Assembly: GCA_009838175.1 (NCBI GenBank)
Contig: VXSB01000003.1
Location: 1 to 64,000, forward strand
DNA: 64,000 nucleotides
Direction of reading: 5' to 3'
Origin: Chloroflexota bacterium
GTDB lineage: Bacteria; Chloroflexota; Dehalococcoidia; Lucifugimonadales; Lucifugimonadaceae
Part shown: one piece after another, positions 25,741-34,570 of the stretch
Numbering within the stretch: the first letter of the stretch is position 1
Layout of the letters: every line of letters begins with the position of its first letter
The notes under the pieces: generated by a model
Databases searched by the model: none
Seen by the model: only the letters and a program-made list of their open reading frames with translations
What the model was told of the DNA's origin: nothing
Made by a program: the position numbers and the translations under genes

Positions 25741-28017
25741 TTACGAATCGAGCGCCGCGACGATGCGTCCGGCGTTCATCGGGGTCTCCCGCAAACGGAT
25801 GCCGATGGCGTTCTTGAGGGCGTTGCCAACTGCTGGAACCGGGGGGACGATCGGGACTTCGCCAACGCCGCGGACACCGTACGGGTGAACCGGGTTCGGG
25901 ACTTCCACAATCACTGTCTCGATGTTCGGGAGGTCGAGGGAGGTCGGCATTCGGTAGTCGAGGTATGAGGAGTTCGACATCACGCCGTCGTCGCTCATGT
26001 AGTACTCCTCGTTCAACGCCCAGCCGATGCCTTGCGCGGCTCCGCCTTGCATCTGGCCTTCGACGTACGACGGGTGAATCGCACGGCCAGCGTCTTGCAC
26101 GATGGTGTAGCGGACGACATCGGTCTTGCCGGTCTCGGGGTCAACCTCGAGGTCGCAGATGTGCGTGCCGTATGCTCCACCGGCCGCTTCGAGATCGACG
26201 CTACCGGTAGAAGTTACAGGCCCGCCAGTGTCGTCGAGTTTTCCGGCGAGGTCCTTAAAGCCGATGCTCAATTCAGAGTCGGACTTGGATGAGAAGACGC
26301 CGTCTTCGAACTGCACGTCCTCTTCATCGATGCTCCAGAGCCTCGATGCTCGGACCTTGAGCTTGTCGATCATCTCGATTGAGGCGTTGTATGCCGCGTA
26401 GCCGGTCGCGTAGGTGACTCGACTGCCACCGGTGACGGCGGTGAAACCGACGGTGTCGGTGTCAACGACAGTCGGGTTGACGTCCTCAGCGGAGATTCCG
26501 AGAGTCTCGGCTGCCTGCATGGCGATCGATGCACGGGTGCCGCCGATATCGGTCGAACCCTCGACCAGCTCTACGGTTCCGTCGTTGTTCAACGAGAGGT
26601 TGACAGACGACTGCAAACCGACGTTGAACCAGTATCCGCTTGCGAAACCGCGGCCACGCACTCGACCCGGTGAAGCCTCGCCGATGTCGGAGTTCCAGTG
26701 GTCGGTCTCCTTAGCGGCGTCCAACACCTCTTCCATGCCGATGCGCGGGAAGATCGGGCCGTCGCCTCGGCGAGTGCCTTCTTTGGCGGCGTTGTCACGT
26801 CGGAACTGCCACTTGTCGAAACCGGCCTGTTCACAGAGGTCGTCGACCAATGTCTCAATCGCGAACGCGACTTGCGGTGATCCAGGTGCGCGGTAGGCCG
26901 CGACCTTGGGCTTGTTGACGAGAACGTCGTAGCCGACGATGCGCATGTTCGGGATGTTGTAGCAGGCGTAGATGCACATGCCGGAAGCGCCGACTAACGA
27001 GCCGGGGTATCCGCCAGCCTCCATGCGAAGCACGGAATCGGCTGCTACGATCTTGCCGTCCTTGGTGGCGCCAAGCTTCAGAGTGATCTTGCCACCGGCT
27101 GCGGGCCCGCTACCCTCGAACACGGAGCGACGCTCCATGATGATCTTGACAGGTACGTTGCCGGCCTTCTTCGAGAGGGCTGCTGCTACGGGTTCGAGGT
27201 AGATCGGGATCTTGCCGCCGAAACCGCCGCCGATCTCCAGCGGGGTTACGCGGATCTTCGACTCGTCCATCTGCATGACGGCGGCGACTTGCTGCCTAAC
27301 AGTGAACGCGCCCTGCGTGCTGGTCCATATTTTCAGCCGACCGTCCTCGTCCCACACCGCGGTCGCGTTGTGCGGCTCGATGTAGCCTTGGTGCACCATT
27401 TCAAGGCTGAACTCACCTTCGATGACGTGGTCGGCCTCAGCGAGCGCGGCATCAGGGTCGCCGAACTCGTGGGTGAACTCTTTGACGTGGTTGGCGTGCC
27501 CGCTCTCCTCCGCGCCCGGCGAACCTACGAACTCCTCGAGAATCGCTGGCATGTCCGGGTCGATGGTGTCGTCGACGTTCGTTGCGGAACGTAGGACTTC
27601 GTACTCGACCTTGATGGCTCGCGCAGCCTCTTCAGCGGTGTAGCGGTCTACCGCGGCGACGCCTGCCACGGCGTGTCCGGCGTAGAGCGCCTTGTCGCTG
27701 GCGAGAATGTTGTCGACAGCCCATTTCAGGTTGGTCACACCTTCACCGAGGTCCACCATCTTGTCGCCGGCTTGTGGTAAGTCGGCGTTGGTGACGACTG
27801 CGTGGACGCCGTCCATCGCCTCAGCGGCGGAGGTGTCTATCGACTTGATGCGAGCGTGGGCGTGCGGACTTCGCAGGATAGCGCCCCAGATCATGCTTGG
27901 CAGCTTGATGTCGGCACCGTAGATCGCTCGGCCGGTCACCTTGTCGAGACCGTCGTGGCGTATCGGGCGGGTACCGATTACCTTGTATTCGCTCTTGGGT
28001 TCAAATGTTGCAACCAT
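25741..28017 (-). CDS. Molybdenum hydroxylase large (Mo-cofactor) subunit, xanthine dehydrogenase/CoxL family
   Basis: 758 residues. N-terminal VIGTRPIRHDGLDKVTGRAIYGADI, then EIGGGFGGKIPIYLEPVAAALS (Mo-pterin contact) and, near the C-terminus, VRGVGEVPIVPPVPAVGNAL with the catalytic Glu. The active-site loop reads AYRAPG, not the AYxCSFR of form I CO dehydrogenase nor the AYRGAGR of form II, so this is a hydroxylase of unknown, probably aromatic or N-heterocyclic, substrate. Third gene of the operon, 61 bases after the 2Fe-2S gene. Confidence 0.88.
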   Translation of the reverse strand: MVATFEPKSEYKVIGTRPIRHDGLDKVTGRAIYGADIKLPSMIWGAILRSPHAHARIKSIDTSAAEAMDGVHAVVTNADLPQAGDKMVDLGEGVTNLKWAVDNILASDKALYAGHAVAGVAAVDRYTAEEAARAIKVEYEVLRSATNVDDTIDPDMPAILEEFVGSPGAEESGHANHVKEFTHEFGDPDAALAEADHVIEGEFSLEMVHQGYIEPHNATAVWDEDGRLKIWTSTQGAFTVRQQVAAVMQMDESKIRVTPLEIGGGFGGKIPIYLEPVAAALSKKAGNVPVKIIMERRSVFEGSGPAAGGKITLKLGATKDGKIVAADSVLRMEAGGYPGSLVGASGMCIYACYNIPNMRIVGYDVLVNKPKVAAYRAPGSPQVAFAIETLVDDLCEQAGFDKWQFRRDNAAKEGTRRGDGPIFPRIGMEEVLDAAKETDHWNSDIGEASPGRVRGRGFASGYWFNVGLQSSVNLSLNNDGTVELVEGSTDIGGTRASIAMQAAETLGISAEDVNPTVVDTDTVGFTAVTGGSRVTYATGYAAYNASIEMIDKLKVRASRLWSIDEEDVQFEDGVFSSKSDSELSIGFKDLAGKLDDTGGPVTSTGSVDLEAAGGAYGTHICDLEVDPETGKTDVVRYTIVQDAGRAIHPSYVEGQMQGGAAQGIGWALNEEYYMSDDGVMSNSSYLDYRMPTSLDLPNIETVIVEVPNPVHPYGVRGVGEVPIVPPVPAVGNALKNAIGIRLRETPMNAGRIVAALDS

Positions 28018-28078
28018 GGTCGGATCCCCTTACATGTGTTGATGATCGCCTTAGTTTGTGTTGCTCCTGAGTCGGCCT

Positions 28079-28573
28079 TTACGACATCTCGGCAGATGCC
28101 TTCTGCACTGCGCGCACGATCTTGTCGTAACCGGTGCAGCGGCAGAGGTTGCCAGCCAGCCAGTGGCGGATGCGGTGTTCGTCTGGAGCCGGCTCGTTGT
28201 CGAGCAAGCCCTTGGCGGCTACCAAGAAACCCGGCGTGCAGATGCCGCACTGAAGCGCGGCTTCTTCTAGGAACGCCTGCTGCAATGGGTGCAGACCTTC
28301 GGGAGTCGCCATTCCCTCAACGGTCTCGACCGACTTGCCGTCGATCTCGGCGCCGAGGACCAAGCAGGAGTCGACGATGCGGCCGTCAAGCGAGACGGTG
28401 CATGCGCCGCAGTTGCCGTCCAAGCAACCCTCTTTGGTGCCGGTGAGTCCGACGATTTCACGGAGAGTGTCGAGGAGGCTCATGTACGGCGGCACGAGGA
28501 ACTCGTGCGGGTTGCCGTTGATGGTGGTACGGACGTGTACCCGAGCTGGCCCGGGAGTAATTTGAGTCGTCAT
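28079..28573 (-). CDS. Molybdenum hydroxylase 2Fe-2S subunit (CoxS-like)
   Basis: 164 residues. The plant-type cluster motif is C-LDGN-C-GA-C with a fourth Cys at SCLVLG, and the second cluster lies in CGICTPG...CRCTGY. Passes electrons from the Mo site to the FAD subunit. The gene lies 6 bases after the FAD subunit gene. Confidence 0.93.
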   Translation of the reverse strand: MTTQITPGPARVHVRTTINGNPHEFLVPPYMSLLDTLREIVGLTGTKEGCLDGNCGACTVSLDGRIVDSCLVLGAEIDGKSVETVEGMATPEGLHPLQQAFLEEAALQCGICTPGFLVAAKGLLDNEPAPDEHRIRHWLAGNLCRCTGYDKIVRAVQKASAEMS

Positions 28574-28579
28574 CTATTT

Positions 28580-29545
28580 TCAGCCTCTCGCTCGTTCTAC
28601 TGATTTGTTGATCATTCGTCGGGTCAAGACCGCCGAAAGGTGCTTGCGCTGTTCTATGGTTCCGCGCATGTCGGCGATCGGAGTAGCGGCGGCGCCAGCG
28701 GCTTGGGCGGCGGCTTCGATTACGTCGTCGCTGACCGCGTTGCCGATGAGTGCGGCCTCGGCGGCTGGTACTACCAATGGCACCGGAGCAACCGCAGCAA
28801 GCGCCACGCGTGCTGCCTCGAATGTGCTGCCATCGCTGCTTAGCTTGACCGATACGCCAGCGCCCGCAACCGCGATGTCCATCTCGTTACGTGGAATAAA
28901 GCGTTCGTATGCTGCTCCGAAGTTGTCGCCCGGGGCTGGTAGCACCATGCTCACCAGGATCTCGCCGCGTCCGAGGACGTTGGAGCCGGGGCCGGTGCAG
29001 AAATCTTCAACCGCAACATCGCGATGGTCGTCGTCACCGCCGGGTCCTGCGATGTGGCAGACCGCGTTGTATGCGATCAATGGGCAGATGCCGTCCGCGC
29101 TCGGCGATGAGTTGCAGAGGTTGCCGCCCAATGCCGCTCGGGACTGGATCTGAATTCCGCCGATCATCTCGACGGCGTCGATGATGCCAGGAAAGCTGTC
29201 CCTGATTTTCTGATCTTCGTAGATCTGGTAGCACGGAGTAGCCGCGCCGATTGACACGCTACCATCCGGATAGTGACTGATCTGTGTCAGCTCTGGGATG
29301 TTCTTGACATCGACGATCGCGTCGAGGTCCCATCTGTTAGCCCGTGCCTGTACCAGTACGTCCGTCCCACCAGCGATTGGGCGCGCACGGTCGCCGTGCT
29401 TGTCTAACACTGCTACTGCGCCTTCGATCGTTGTGGGCGCCTCATATGCAAAGGGATGCAAAAGCCCGCTCCTTTTCCCTGTTGGTTTGTCAGCCCATTC
29501 CGTCGAGTCGTGAACTCTGACGGACAAATGCCGATTTTCTCGCAT
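28580..29545 (-). CDS. Molybdenum hydroxylase FAD-binding subunit (CoxM-like)
   Basis: 321 residues. A ~28-residue leader precedes LHPFAYEAPTTIEGAVAVL, where most relatives start. FAD-binding motifs are PIAGGTDVLVQ and a GGNLCNSSPSAD segment; the C-terminal CO dehydrogenase flavoprotein domain follows. First gene of the three-gene operon. Confidence 0.9.
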   Translation of the reverse strand: MRENRHLSVRVHDSTEWADKPTGKRSGLLHPFAYEAPTTIEGAVAVLDKHGDRARPIAGGTDVLVQARANRWDLDAIVDVKNIPELTQISHYPDGSVSIGAATPCYQIYEDQKIRDSFPGIIDAVEMIGGIQIQSRAALGGNLCNSSPSADGICPLIAYNAVCHIAGPGGDDDHRDVAVEDFCTGPGSNVLGRGEILVSMVLPAPGDNFGAAYERFIPRNEMDIAVAGAGVSVKLSSDGSTFEAARVALAAVAPVPLVVPAAEAALIGNAVSDDVIEAAAQAAGAAATPIADMRGTIEQRKHLSAVLTRRMINKSVERARG

Positions 29546-29632
29546 ATGAGTTTAAGCGAGATTACACCCAACTGCAAAACGGATTGAGAAAGTCGTGGGG
29601 TGTATCTTGGGGCTTGTTCACCCTCACCCTAG

Positions 29633-29655
29633 CCCTCTCCCGTCAAGGGAGAGGG
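29633..29655. repeat. CCCTCTCCC-N5-GGGAGAGGG palindrome
   Basis: Differs from the copy at 243-265 in one loop base (GTCAA against ATCAA), and both share the GGGATTT tail. It lies just beyond the stop of the MFS gene, so it may act in transcription stop. Confidence 0.75.
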
Positions 29656-29665
29656 GATTTGTCTT

Positions 29666-30982
29666 CTAAATCCGCCGCAACGCCAGTTGCCATACGGCTA
29701 GGGTTGCGACGATGGCTGCGATGCCGGCGACGATGAAGGCGAAGGGTGCGCCCCAGAGTTGAGCCAAGGTGCCCATTACTAGCGCGCCTAACGCCTGCGC
29801 GCCCCAGGTGAAGTTCATAAGGCTCATCACGCGTCCTCTGAAGGTGTCGGATGTGAGAGTCTGGACTACAGTGGTGCTCATGGTGCCTTTGACTACGGAT
29901 AGTCCGCCTAGCAGACCGGCAATGGCGAGGGCGAAGATGAACAAGTCGACTGCGCCGAATGCGATGTAGCAGATGCCGACCGCGACTCCGCCGAGCGCGA
30001 GAAAGAGGGGCGGTTTAGATCGCGTTCCGATTAACGTGATTCCGAAGGTGCCGACCAATCCGCCGATACCGATGGCGAGGAGTAGTCGACCGTAGGTGGC
30101 TGTATCGCCGTTGTAGACCTCTTGGGTTACGACTGGAAGCAGCGTCTCCAACGGGGTTGCGACGATGCCGATGATTACGCCGTAGCCGATGATTACAGCG
30201 ATGGCGGATTCGCGCCGTACAAACTTGATGCCCTCCACCATGTCTCTTACGCGGGCGCGGGTAGTTGTTAATAAGCGGTTCCCCCTACGGGCACCCCCTG
30301 TGTTTTTGCTTTGCTGGGACCCCCTCTTAATCTCCCCCTGAGAGGGGGAGGGAGATGGGTTGCCTTGCGAAAGGGGCGTTGCTCCTGCAAAGTGCGGCTG
30401 GTGGTCCATGCGGAGCAGTGTGAGCACTGTAAGTACATAAGAGGCGGAGACGATGAAGAAGAGTCCTTCCATGCCGACGGCGGAGACTAGTGGGTGGAAG
30501 AGGGATGGTCCCAGAATCGCGGCGCCGCCGAATACGACGGAGTAGAGGGATATGGCGCTTGGCAGCTGTTCTCTGGGTACGAGCGATGCGACCATTGCGC
30601 CGCGGGTGGGGATGTCGAACGCCAACATTACGCCAGTAACGGCTGAGATGGTCAAGAGGTGCCATGCCTCGATCGTGTCGGTGGCTATCAACACTGCGGT
30701 GACCAATCCCGCGATCGCGAATAGGAAGCGGGTGAAGCGCAGGAGACGGAGACGGTTGACGGTATCTGCGACGACGCCTCCCCAGACCGAGAAGATCATC
30801 ACCGGCGCCATCGTCGCGGCGGTTACCGAACCTAGAAGGATCTCCGACTCGGTGAGGGAGCGCATCAGCCATAGCCGACCATAGACGAGGGTCCACATGC
30901 CGACGTTGGAGAACGCGGCGGCGATCCAGAAGAGTCGGTACTCGCGGTAGCCGAAGACCGCAAAGCCGGTGCGTCTCAGCAC
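29666..30982 (-). CDS. MFS transporter (EntS-like exporter) with repeat-derived loop
   Basis: 438 residues, GTG start at 30982 overlapping the stop of the upstream Gfo/Idh/MocA gene. Twelve membrane segments are expected: FGYREYRLFWIAAAFSNVGMW is the typical EntS-like start, then WGGVVADTVNRLRLL, and LLGGLSVVKGTMSTTVVQTL later. The central cytoplasmic loop (about residues 203-237, NPSPSPSQGEIKRGS and following) is encoded by palindromic repeats including CTCCCCCT-GAG-AGGGGGAG (30332-30350). The insertion is in frame and in a loop where it should be tolerated. Substrate unknown; drug or metabolite efflux likely. Confidence 0.82.
   Translation of the reverse strand: MLRRTGFAVFGYREYRLFWIAAAFSNVGMWTLVYGRLWLMRSLTESEILLGSVTAATMAPVMIFSVWGGVVADTVNRLRLLRFTRFLFAIAGLVTAVLIATDTIEAWHLLTISAVTGVMLAFDIPTRGAMVASLVPREQLPSAISLYSVVFGGAAILGPSLFHPLVSAVGMEGLFFIVSASYVLTVLTLLRMDHQPHFAGATPLSQGNPSPSPSQGEIKRGSQQSKNTGGARRGNRLLTTTRARVRDMVEGIKFVRRESAIAVIIGYGVIIGIVATPLETLLPVVTQEVYNGDTATYGRLLLAIGIGGLVGTFGITLIGTRSKPPLFLALGGVAVGICYIAFGAVDLFIFALAIAGLLGGLSVVKGTMSTTVVQTLTSDTFRGRVMSLMNFTWGAQALGALVMGTLAQLWGAPFAFIVAGIAAIVATLAVWQLALRRI
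30276..30385. repeat. Palindromic repeat block inside the MFS gene
   Basis: Contains CTCCCCCT-GAG-AGGGGGAG (30332-30350) and TGCGAAAGGGG (30366-30376). About 35 bases around the first hairpin match 33771-33805 with one mismatch. Reads in frame through the transporter gene. Confidence 0.7.
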
Positions 30983-32262
30983 TCGACGATACCGGCTGCG
31001 AGGTCGATGTCGTCTTGGAATCTGCTCACTGCGCCAGACAACACGTCGTCGATGTTGACGGCCTGATTGGTCTCGCCAGACTCCATAACGCCGTACGCCA
31101 ATGCCAGCGCGGCCATTCCTTCTATACTGCCAACCTCTGGCGACCTCCCATCTGCAACCGCTCCGGCCAGATCCATGTACTCGATGGCGAGTATCTTGGC
31201 GTCGATTTTGCGGAAGTCCATCTCGTACGACGACATCCGACGTTCGCCGTCCCAGAGGGTGGATGTAACGTCGTCGATCTCGAAGTCGGGTACGAGGTCG
31301 AGAAGCGCGTCGCCTTCGACGGCAGTCCCGTCCGCTCGGACGATGCGCGGGCTGGTGCCTTGTCGGCTCGGAGGGCGGTAGAGCGTGCCTTCACTGCCAA
31401 CGACTACGGAGTCGCCGAGGCTGTAGCCATGCGATGCGTCGGTGATGATGAGTTGACCGGCGGCACCGGACGCGAAGCGTATCGTAGCGAACGCGGTGTC
31501 GACCGCGTCCTGCTCGACGATATCGCCGACATCTTCGCCGCCAGCTTCTTTTCGATGCGTATACATCGCGGCGAGGCCTGGTGCTTGGTCTGACATTGGT
31601 CGCATGATGCGCTCGGGGTCGTTGACATCGGTTTCGGCGTAGACGCGGACGGCTGGTCCCATTAAATAAAGGAGGAGGTCTGCGTTGTGCACTCCGGCGT
31701 CGAGGACGACCCCGCCGGCTTGATCTTTCTTTGCGCGCCAGACCGTGCTGTGCATCACGCCGCGATGCGCGCTGCTGATCGAGAAGTCGACCGCGAAGTA
31801 CGGTTTGCCGATCGCGCCCGAATCGATCAGCGATTTGGCGAGTCGGTTCATCGGATCGCGTCTGAAGTTCTCCGAGATGGAGAGCACTTTGCCGGTTTCA
31901 TGCTCGACCGACTGCATCATCCGACACGCCGTGAGCGTCAAGCCCATCGGCTTCTCGACCATGACGTTAAGCCCGGAACGCATCGCCTCGATCGCCAAGA
32001 CGTGGTGCGCCGGAGTGCTGGTGACGATATCGACGGCGTCGAGCGCGAGCGCGTCGGCTGCCTCTGCGAGGCTTGGGAAGACTGATGGCGTCTCGGGTGT
32101 CGATTCGGCGATAACGCTGGCGACGGCTTCTGCGGAATCAATATGCGGGTCGCATACTGCGACCATGCGTACGTCGTCGAAATATTTTCGGAGCTCGATA
32201 TAGCCGGTAGCGTGCCGCATGCCCATGCCACCAGCACCGACTAGGGCGATGTTCAGAGTCAT
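30976..32262 (-). CDS. Gfo/Idh/MocA family oxidoreductase 1
   Basis: 428 residues. Rossmann start IALVGAGGMGMRHATGY, then VDIVTSTPAHHVLAIEAMRSGLNVMVEKPMGLTL with the EKP motif (catalytic Lys). The C-terminal alpha/beta domain carries FSISSAHRG...GGVVLDAGVHNADLLLYLMG with the catalytic His. NAD(P)-dependent oxidation of a sugar or inositol-like substrate is likely. Operon with the MFS gene by overlap. Confidence 0.88.
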   Translation of the reverse strand: MTLNIALVGAGGMGMRHATGYIELRKYFDDVRMVAVCDPHIDSAEAVASVIAESTPETPSVFPSLAEAADALALDAVDIVTSTPAHHVLAIEAMRSGLNVMVEKPMGLTLTACRMMQSVEHETGKVLSISENFRRDPMNRLAKSLIDSGAIGKPYFAVDFSISSAHRGVMHSTVWRAKKDQAGGVVLDAGVHNADLLLYLMGPAVRVYAETDVNDPERIMRPMSDQAPGLAAMYTHRKEAGGEDVGDIVEQDAVDTAFATIRFASGAAGQLIITDASHGYSLGDSVVVGSEGTLYRPPSRQGTSPRIVRADGTAVEGDALLDLVPDFEIDDVTSTLWDGERRMSSYEMDFRKIDAKILAIEYMDLAGAVADGRSPEVGSIEGMAALALAYGVMESGETNQAVNIDDVLSGAVSRFQDDIDLAAGIVEC

Positions 32263-32283
32263 GGCTACAATGCTACGGGCTGT

Positions 32284-32409
32284 TTTGAACTATGATTTCG
32301 ATGATTTTTTGATGATGGGCTATGATTTGGTGTTGCTCTCAGCGTGGCAGAGGTCCCGACACTCGGCATCACAGTTCATCATTCGAAATCATGGCAATCA
32401 TAGTTCAAA
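32284..32409 (+). mobile_element. Full MITE-like element, copy 1
   Basis: 126 bp bounded by TTTGAAC and GTTCAAA. The outer ~40 bp on each side are imperfect inverted repeats (TTTGAACTATGATT...). The second full copy (34571-34695) is one base shorter and closely similar throughout. No open frame and no obvious target duplication. The right end overlaps the start codon of the FAD oxidoreductase gene. Confidence 0.75.
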
Positions 32410-33545
32410 GACCAACCTCCACATCGCGCGTCGTTATCGTTGGTGGCGGGGTTATTGGGTGTATGACGGCTTACTATTTGACGCGGGCGGGGGTTTCGGA
32501 TGTGGTGGTTGTTGAGCGTGAGGGGGTTGCTTCGGGGGCTAGTGGGTACTCGGCGGGGATGCTGACGCCGTATTCGGGGTCTAATGATCCGGGGTTGCTG
32601 GCGCTTTCTAGTGCTTCGTTGGAGCTTCACGCGGAACTTGCCGAGGAGCTACCGGCGGTTACCGGGATCGATCATGGGTACGACATGGTGCCGTATCTTC
32701 GTTGCACGTTTGCGGAGTCTGGTTACAACGAGGCTAGAAAGTTCATGGACGATCGCGTAGCGGATGGTCTCGAAGCTGAGTGGTTGACGGGTGAAGAGGC
32801 GCGGTCAGTGTGCGATTGGTTGAGTGATGAGGTTGAGGGGGCGTGTCTGACATCGATAGAACCTTCTGTTGATTCGCGGCTGCTGACGAAGTCGGTGCTG
32901 AAGGCGGCTGAGATGGGGGGAGCGCGATTGGTGGATGGTGAGGTTGTGGGGATGGATTCCCGCCTGCGCGGGAATGACGTGGGCGTAGTCCTCGCTGATG
33001 GATCGACTATCGAGGCGGATGTGGTTGTGCTGGCGATGGGGCCTTGGTCGAAGAATGCGAGTGGCTGGCTGGGATACGAGATTCCTGTGGAGCCGCAGAA
33101 GGGTGAGCTTCTTTATATGTACACAGGAGGCGATCATCCGAAACCGCCGATGACGATGCACAACATGGACGATGGCGGAGTGATCTTCCCGCGTCGCCTC
33201 TCGCCGACGATACTCGGTGCGACTAAAGAGGACGGCAAGGGTTACGATCGCGAGCCGTCGGAGTACGCTTGGGAGTTCATAATCCCGCGTGTCCAGCGAC
33301 TTTCTCAGCGGATAGACAGGTCAGTGGTCTCGCATCAAACGGCGTGTCTGCGTCCGATGCCTTTGGACGGCAAGCCGTATGTGGGTCTTGCGCCAGGTTG
33401 GGAGAATGTCTACATCGCGTCTGGGCACTGGTCGGAGGGCGTCCACTACGGTCCCTTGACGGGCAAATCGATAGCGGAGTTGATCACGGATGGTGAGACG
33501 TCGACCGATATTTCGGCGATTGATGCGGGGCGGGTTGAACTATGA
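32391..33545 (+). CDS. FAD-dependent oxidoreductase (DAO family)
   Basis: 384 residues from the ATG at 32391. The first residues MAIIVQR are encoded by the right end of MITE copy 1, then SRVVIVGGGVIGCMTAYYL (FAD-binding GxGxxG). Later VVVLAMGPWS and a C-terminal YVGLAPGWENVYIASGHWSEG typical of glycine/D-amino-acid oxidases. Around residue 188 the segment DSRLRGND comes from an inserted hairpin (32956-32975). The last residues VEL and the TGA stop fall in a half MITE (33534). It probably oxidises an amine or amino acid. Confidence 0.85.
   Translation: MAIIVQRPTSTSRVVIVGGGVIGCMTAYYLTRAGVSDVVVVEREGVASGASGYSAGMLTPYSGSNDPGLLALSSASLELHAELAEELPAVTGIDHGYDMVPYLRCTFAESGYNEARKFMDDRVADGLEAEWLTGEEARSVCDWLSDEVEGACLTSIEPSVDSRLLTKSVLKAAEMGGARLVDGEVVGMDSRLRGNDVGVVLADGSTIEADVVVLAMGPWSKNASGWLGYEIPVEPQKGELLYMYTGGDHPKPPMTMHNMDDGGVIFPRRLSPTILGATKEDGKGYDREPSEYAWEFIIPRVQRLSQRIDRSVVSHQTACLRPMPLDGKPYVGLAPGWENVYIASGHWSEGVHYGPLTGKSIAELITDGETSTDISAIDAGRVEL
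32956..32975. repeat. In-frame ATTCCCGC hairpin in the FAD oxidoreductase gene
   Basis: ATTCCCGC-CTGC-GCGGGAAT followed by GACG. Same family and loop as the ATACTCGC-CTGC-GCGAGTAT hairpin at 4028-4047, and related to 33599. Encodes DSRLRGND in a surface turn of the protein. Confidence 0.8.
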
Positions 33546-33576
33546 TTGCGATGATTTTTGATGATGGGCTATGATG
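33534..33576 (+). repeat. Left half of the MITE-like element
   Basis: TTGAACTATGATTGCGATG...GATGGGCTATGATG, almost identical to the left part of the full copies. The FAD oxidoreductase stop codon (33543-33545) lies inside it. Confidence 0.75.
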
Positions 33577-33875
33577 CCCCTCGCCCCGGCCCCTCTGGAT
33601 TCCGGCTTTCGCCGGAATGACGAAAGAAGGTGCCGGAAAGACGTAGGAAGGTGTGGGAATGACGGTGGTGGTGCAGGCGCGTGGGTGTATGAACCCCCTG
33701 CGTCTCGCTGCGCTTGACGCGTCCCCCTTTTGCTGACGCAAAAAGGGGAGGGCATCCCCCGCGGAACCCCCTCTGAATCTCCCCCTGAGAGGGGGAGGGA
33801 GAAGGATTCGCGTCCTCTTCGTTTCGCGAAAGGGGCGTGCCGATTTGGTGTAATCTGTACGAAGAGCATTGGATC
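33546..33875. repeat. Composite repeat array before the toxin-antitoxin pair
   Basis: From left to right: rest of the half MITE; ATTCCGGC-TTTC-GCCGGAAT (33599-33618); diverged GGAATGACG units; GACGC/GCGTC hairpins around CCCCCTTTTGC-TGAC-GCAAAAAGGGG (33723-33748); CATCCCCCGCGG; CTCCCCCT-GAG-AGGGGGAG (33779-33797); CTTCGTTTCGCGAAAGGGGC. No gene is seen. Open frames across it on both strands are repeat-derived. Confidence 0.7.
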
Positions 33876-34109
33876 ATGCAAAACACGCTGCACATCACCA
33901 CGAAGGTATTGCCTGGCGGCAAGATCGAGATCGTAAACGAAAAGCTTCCAGTGGGGGAAGCGGTTGACGTTGTGGTTCGTCACGCCTCAGCCTCAGCGCG
34001 CCGCTCCGCAGTCGATATTCTGAACGAAGCACCCGGGCACCGTCTATTCAAGACGGCAGATGACGTGAATTCCCTGCTGAAGGATGAACGTGCCTCGTGG
34101 GACAGCTGA
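33876..34109 (+). CDS. Putative antitoxin of a PIN-domain toxin
   Basis: 77 residues from the ATG at 33876; the longer frame begins in repeat sequence. N-terminal ITTKVLPGGKIEIVNEKLPVGEAVDVVV resembles the beta-rich, AbrB-like or DUF104-like antitoxins, and the C-terminus (GHRLFKTADDVNSLLKDERASWDS) resembles toxin-binding tails. The 3' end overlaps the toxin gene by 13 bases, as usual for type II modules. Confidence 0.7.
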   Translation: MQNTLHITTKVLPGGKIEIVNEKLPVGEAVDVVVRHASASARRSAVDILNEAPGHRLFKTADDVNSLLKDERASWDS

Positions 34110-34534
34110 TCCTTCCTTCAAGCGGACCTGTCTATCTGGACACCAGCGGGTTCATCTACAGTGTGGAGCGCATCGAACCATATCACGGGTTGCTTGAGCC
34201 GATGTGGCGGCAGGCCCAGTCCGGACAGTTCACCATTGTGAGCAGCGATTTGGTGGTATTGGAGACCCTGGTCAAGCCTCTGCGTGATGGCGACAGAATC
34301 GTCGAGACGCTCTTCAGATCGTTATTCGACGCGATTGAGGTCAACTTGATCCCGGTGACGCGTGCTCTTTGGGAAGAAGCCGCCATTCTTCGTGCCGAAA
34401 CTGGATTGAAGACGCCCGATGCAATTCACGCGGCTACAGCTCTGCGCGCCCAGTGCACTCTCTTTGTCACCAACGATGACGACTTTCGACGCGTTGAAGG
34501 CTTGCCAGTCGTTGTCTTGGATGATCTCGGATAA
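34097..34534 (+). CDS. PIN-domain toxin (VapC-like ribonuclease)
   Basis: 145 residues. The PIN acidic residues are visible: YLDTSGFIY (Asp, near 15), LVVLETLV (Glu), GLKTPDAIHAATAL (Asp) and FVTNDDDF (Asp). VapC toxins cut tRNA or rRNA until neutralised by the antitoxin. It overlaps the antitoxin gene. The pair lies between two MITE-like copies. Confidence 0.85.
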   Translation: MGQLILPSSGPVYLDTSGFIYSVERIEPYHGLLEPMWRQAQSGQFTIVSSDLVVLETLVKPLRDGDRIVETLFRSLFDAIEVNLIPVTRALWEEAAILRAETGLKTPDAIHAATALRAQCTLFVTNDDDFRRVEGLPVVVLDDLG

Positions 34535-34570
34535 CTGCGCCCAGTACCTCTATACGCCGCGCCGCATGTT

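Noticed and set aside
33546..33875. Open frames on both strands in the repeat array
   Set aside because: They consist of translated repeat peptides and lack start signals.
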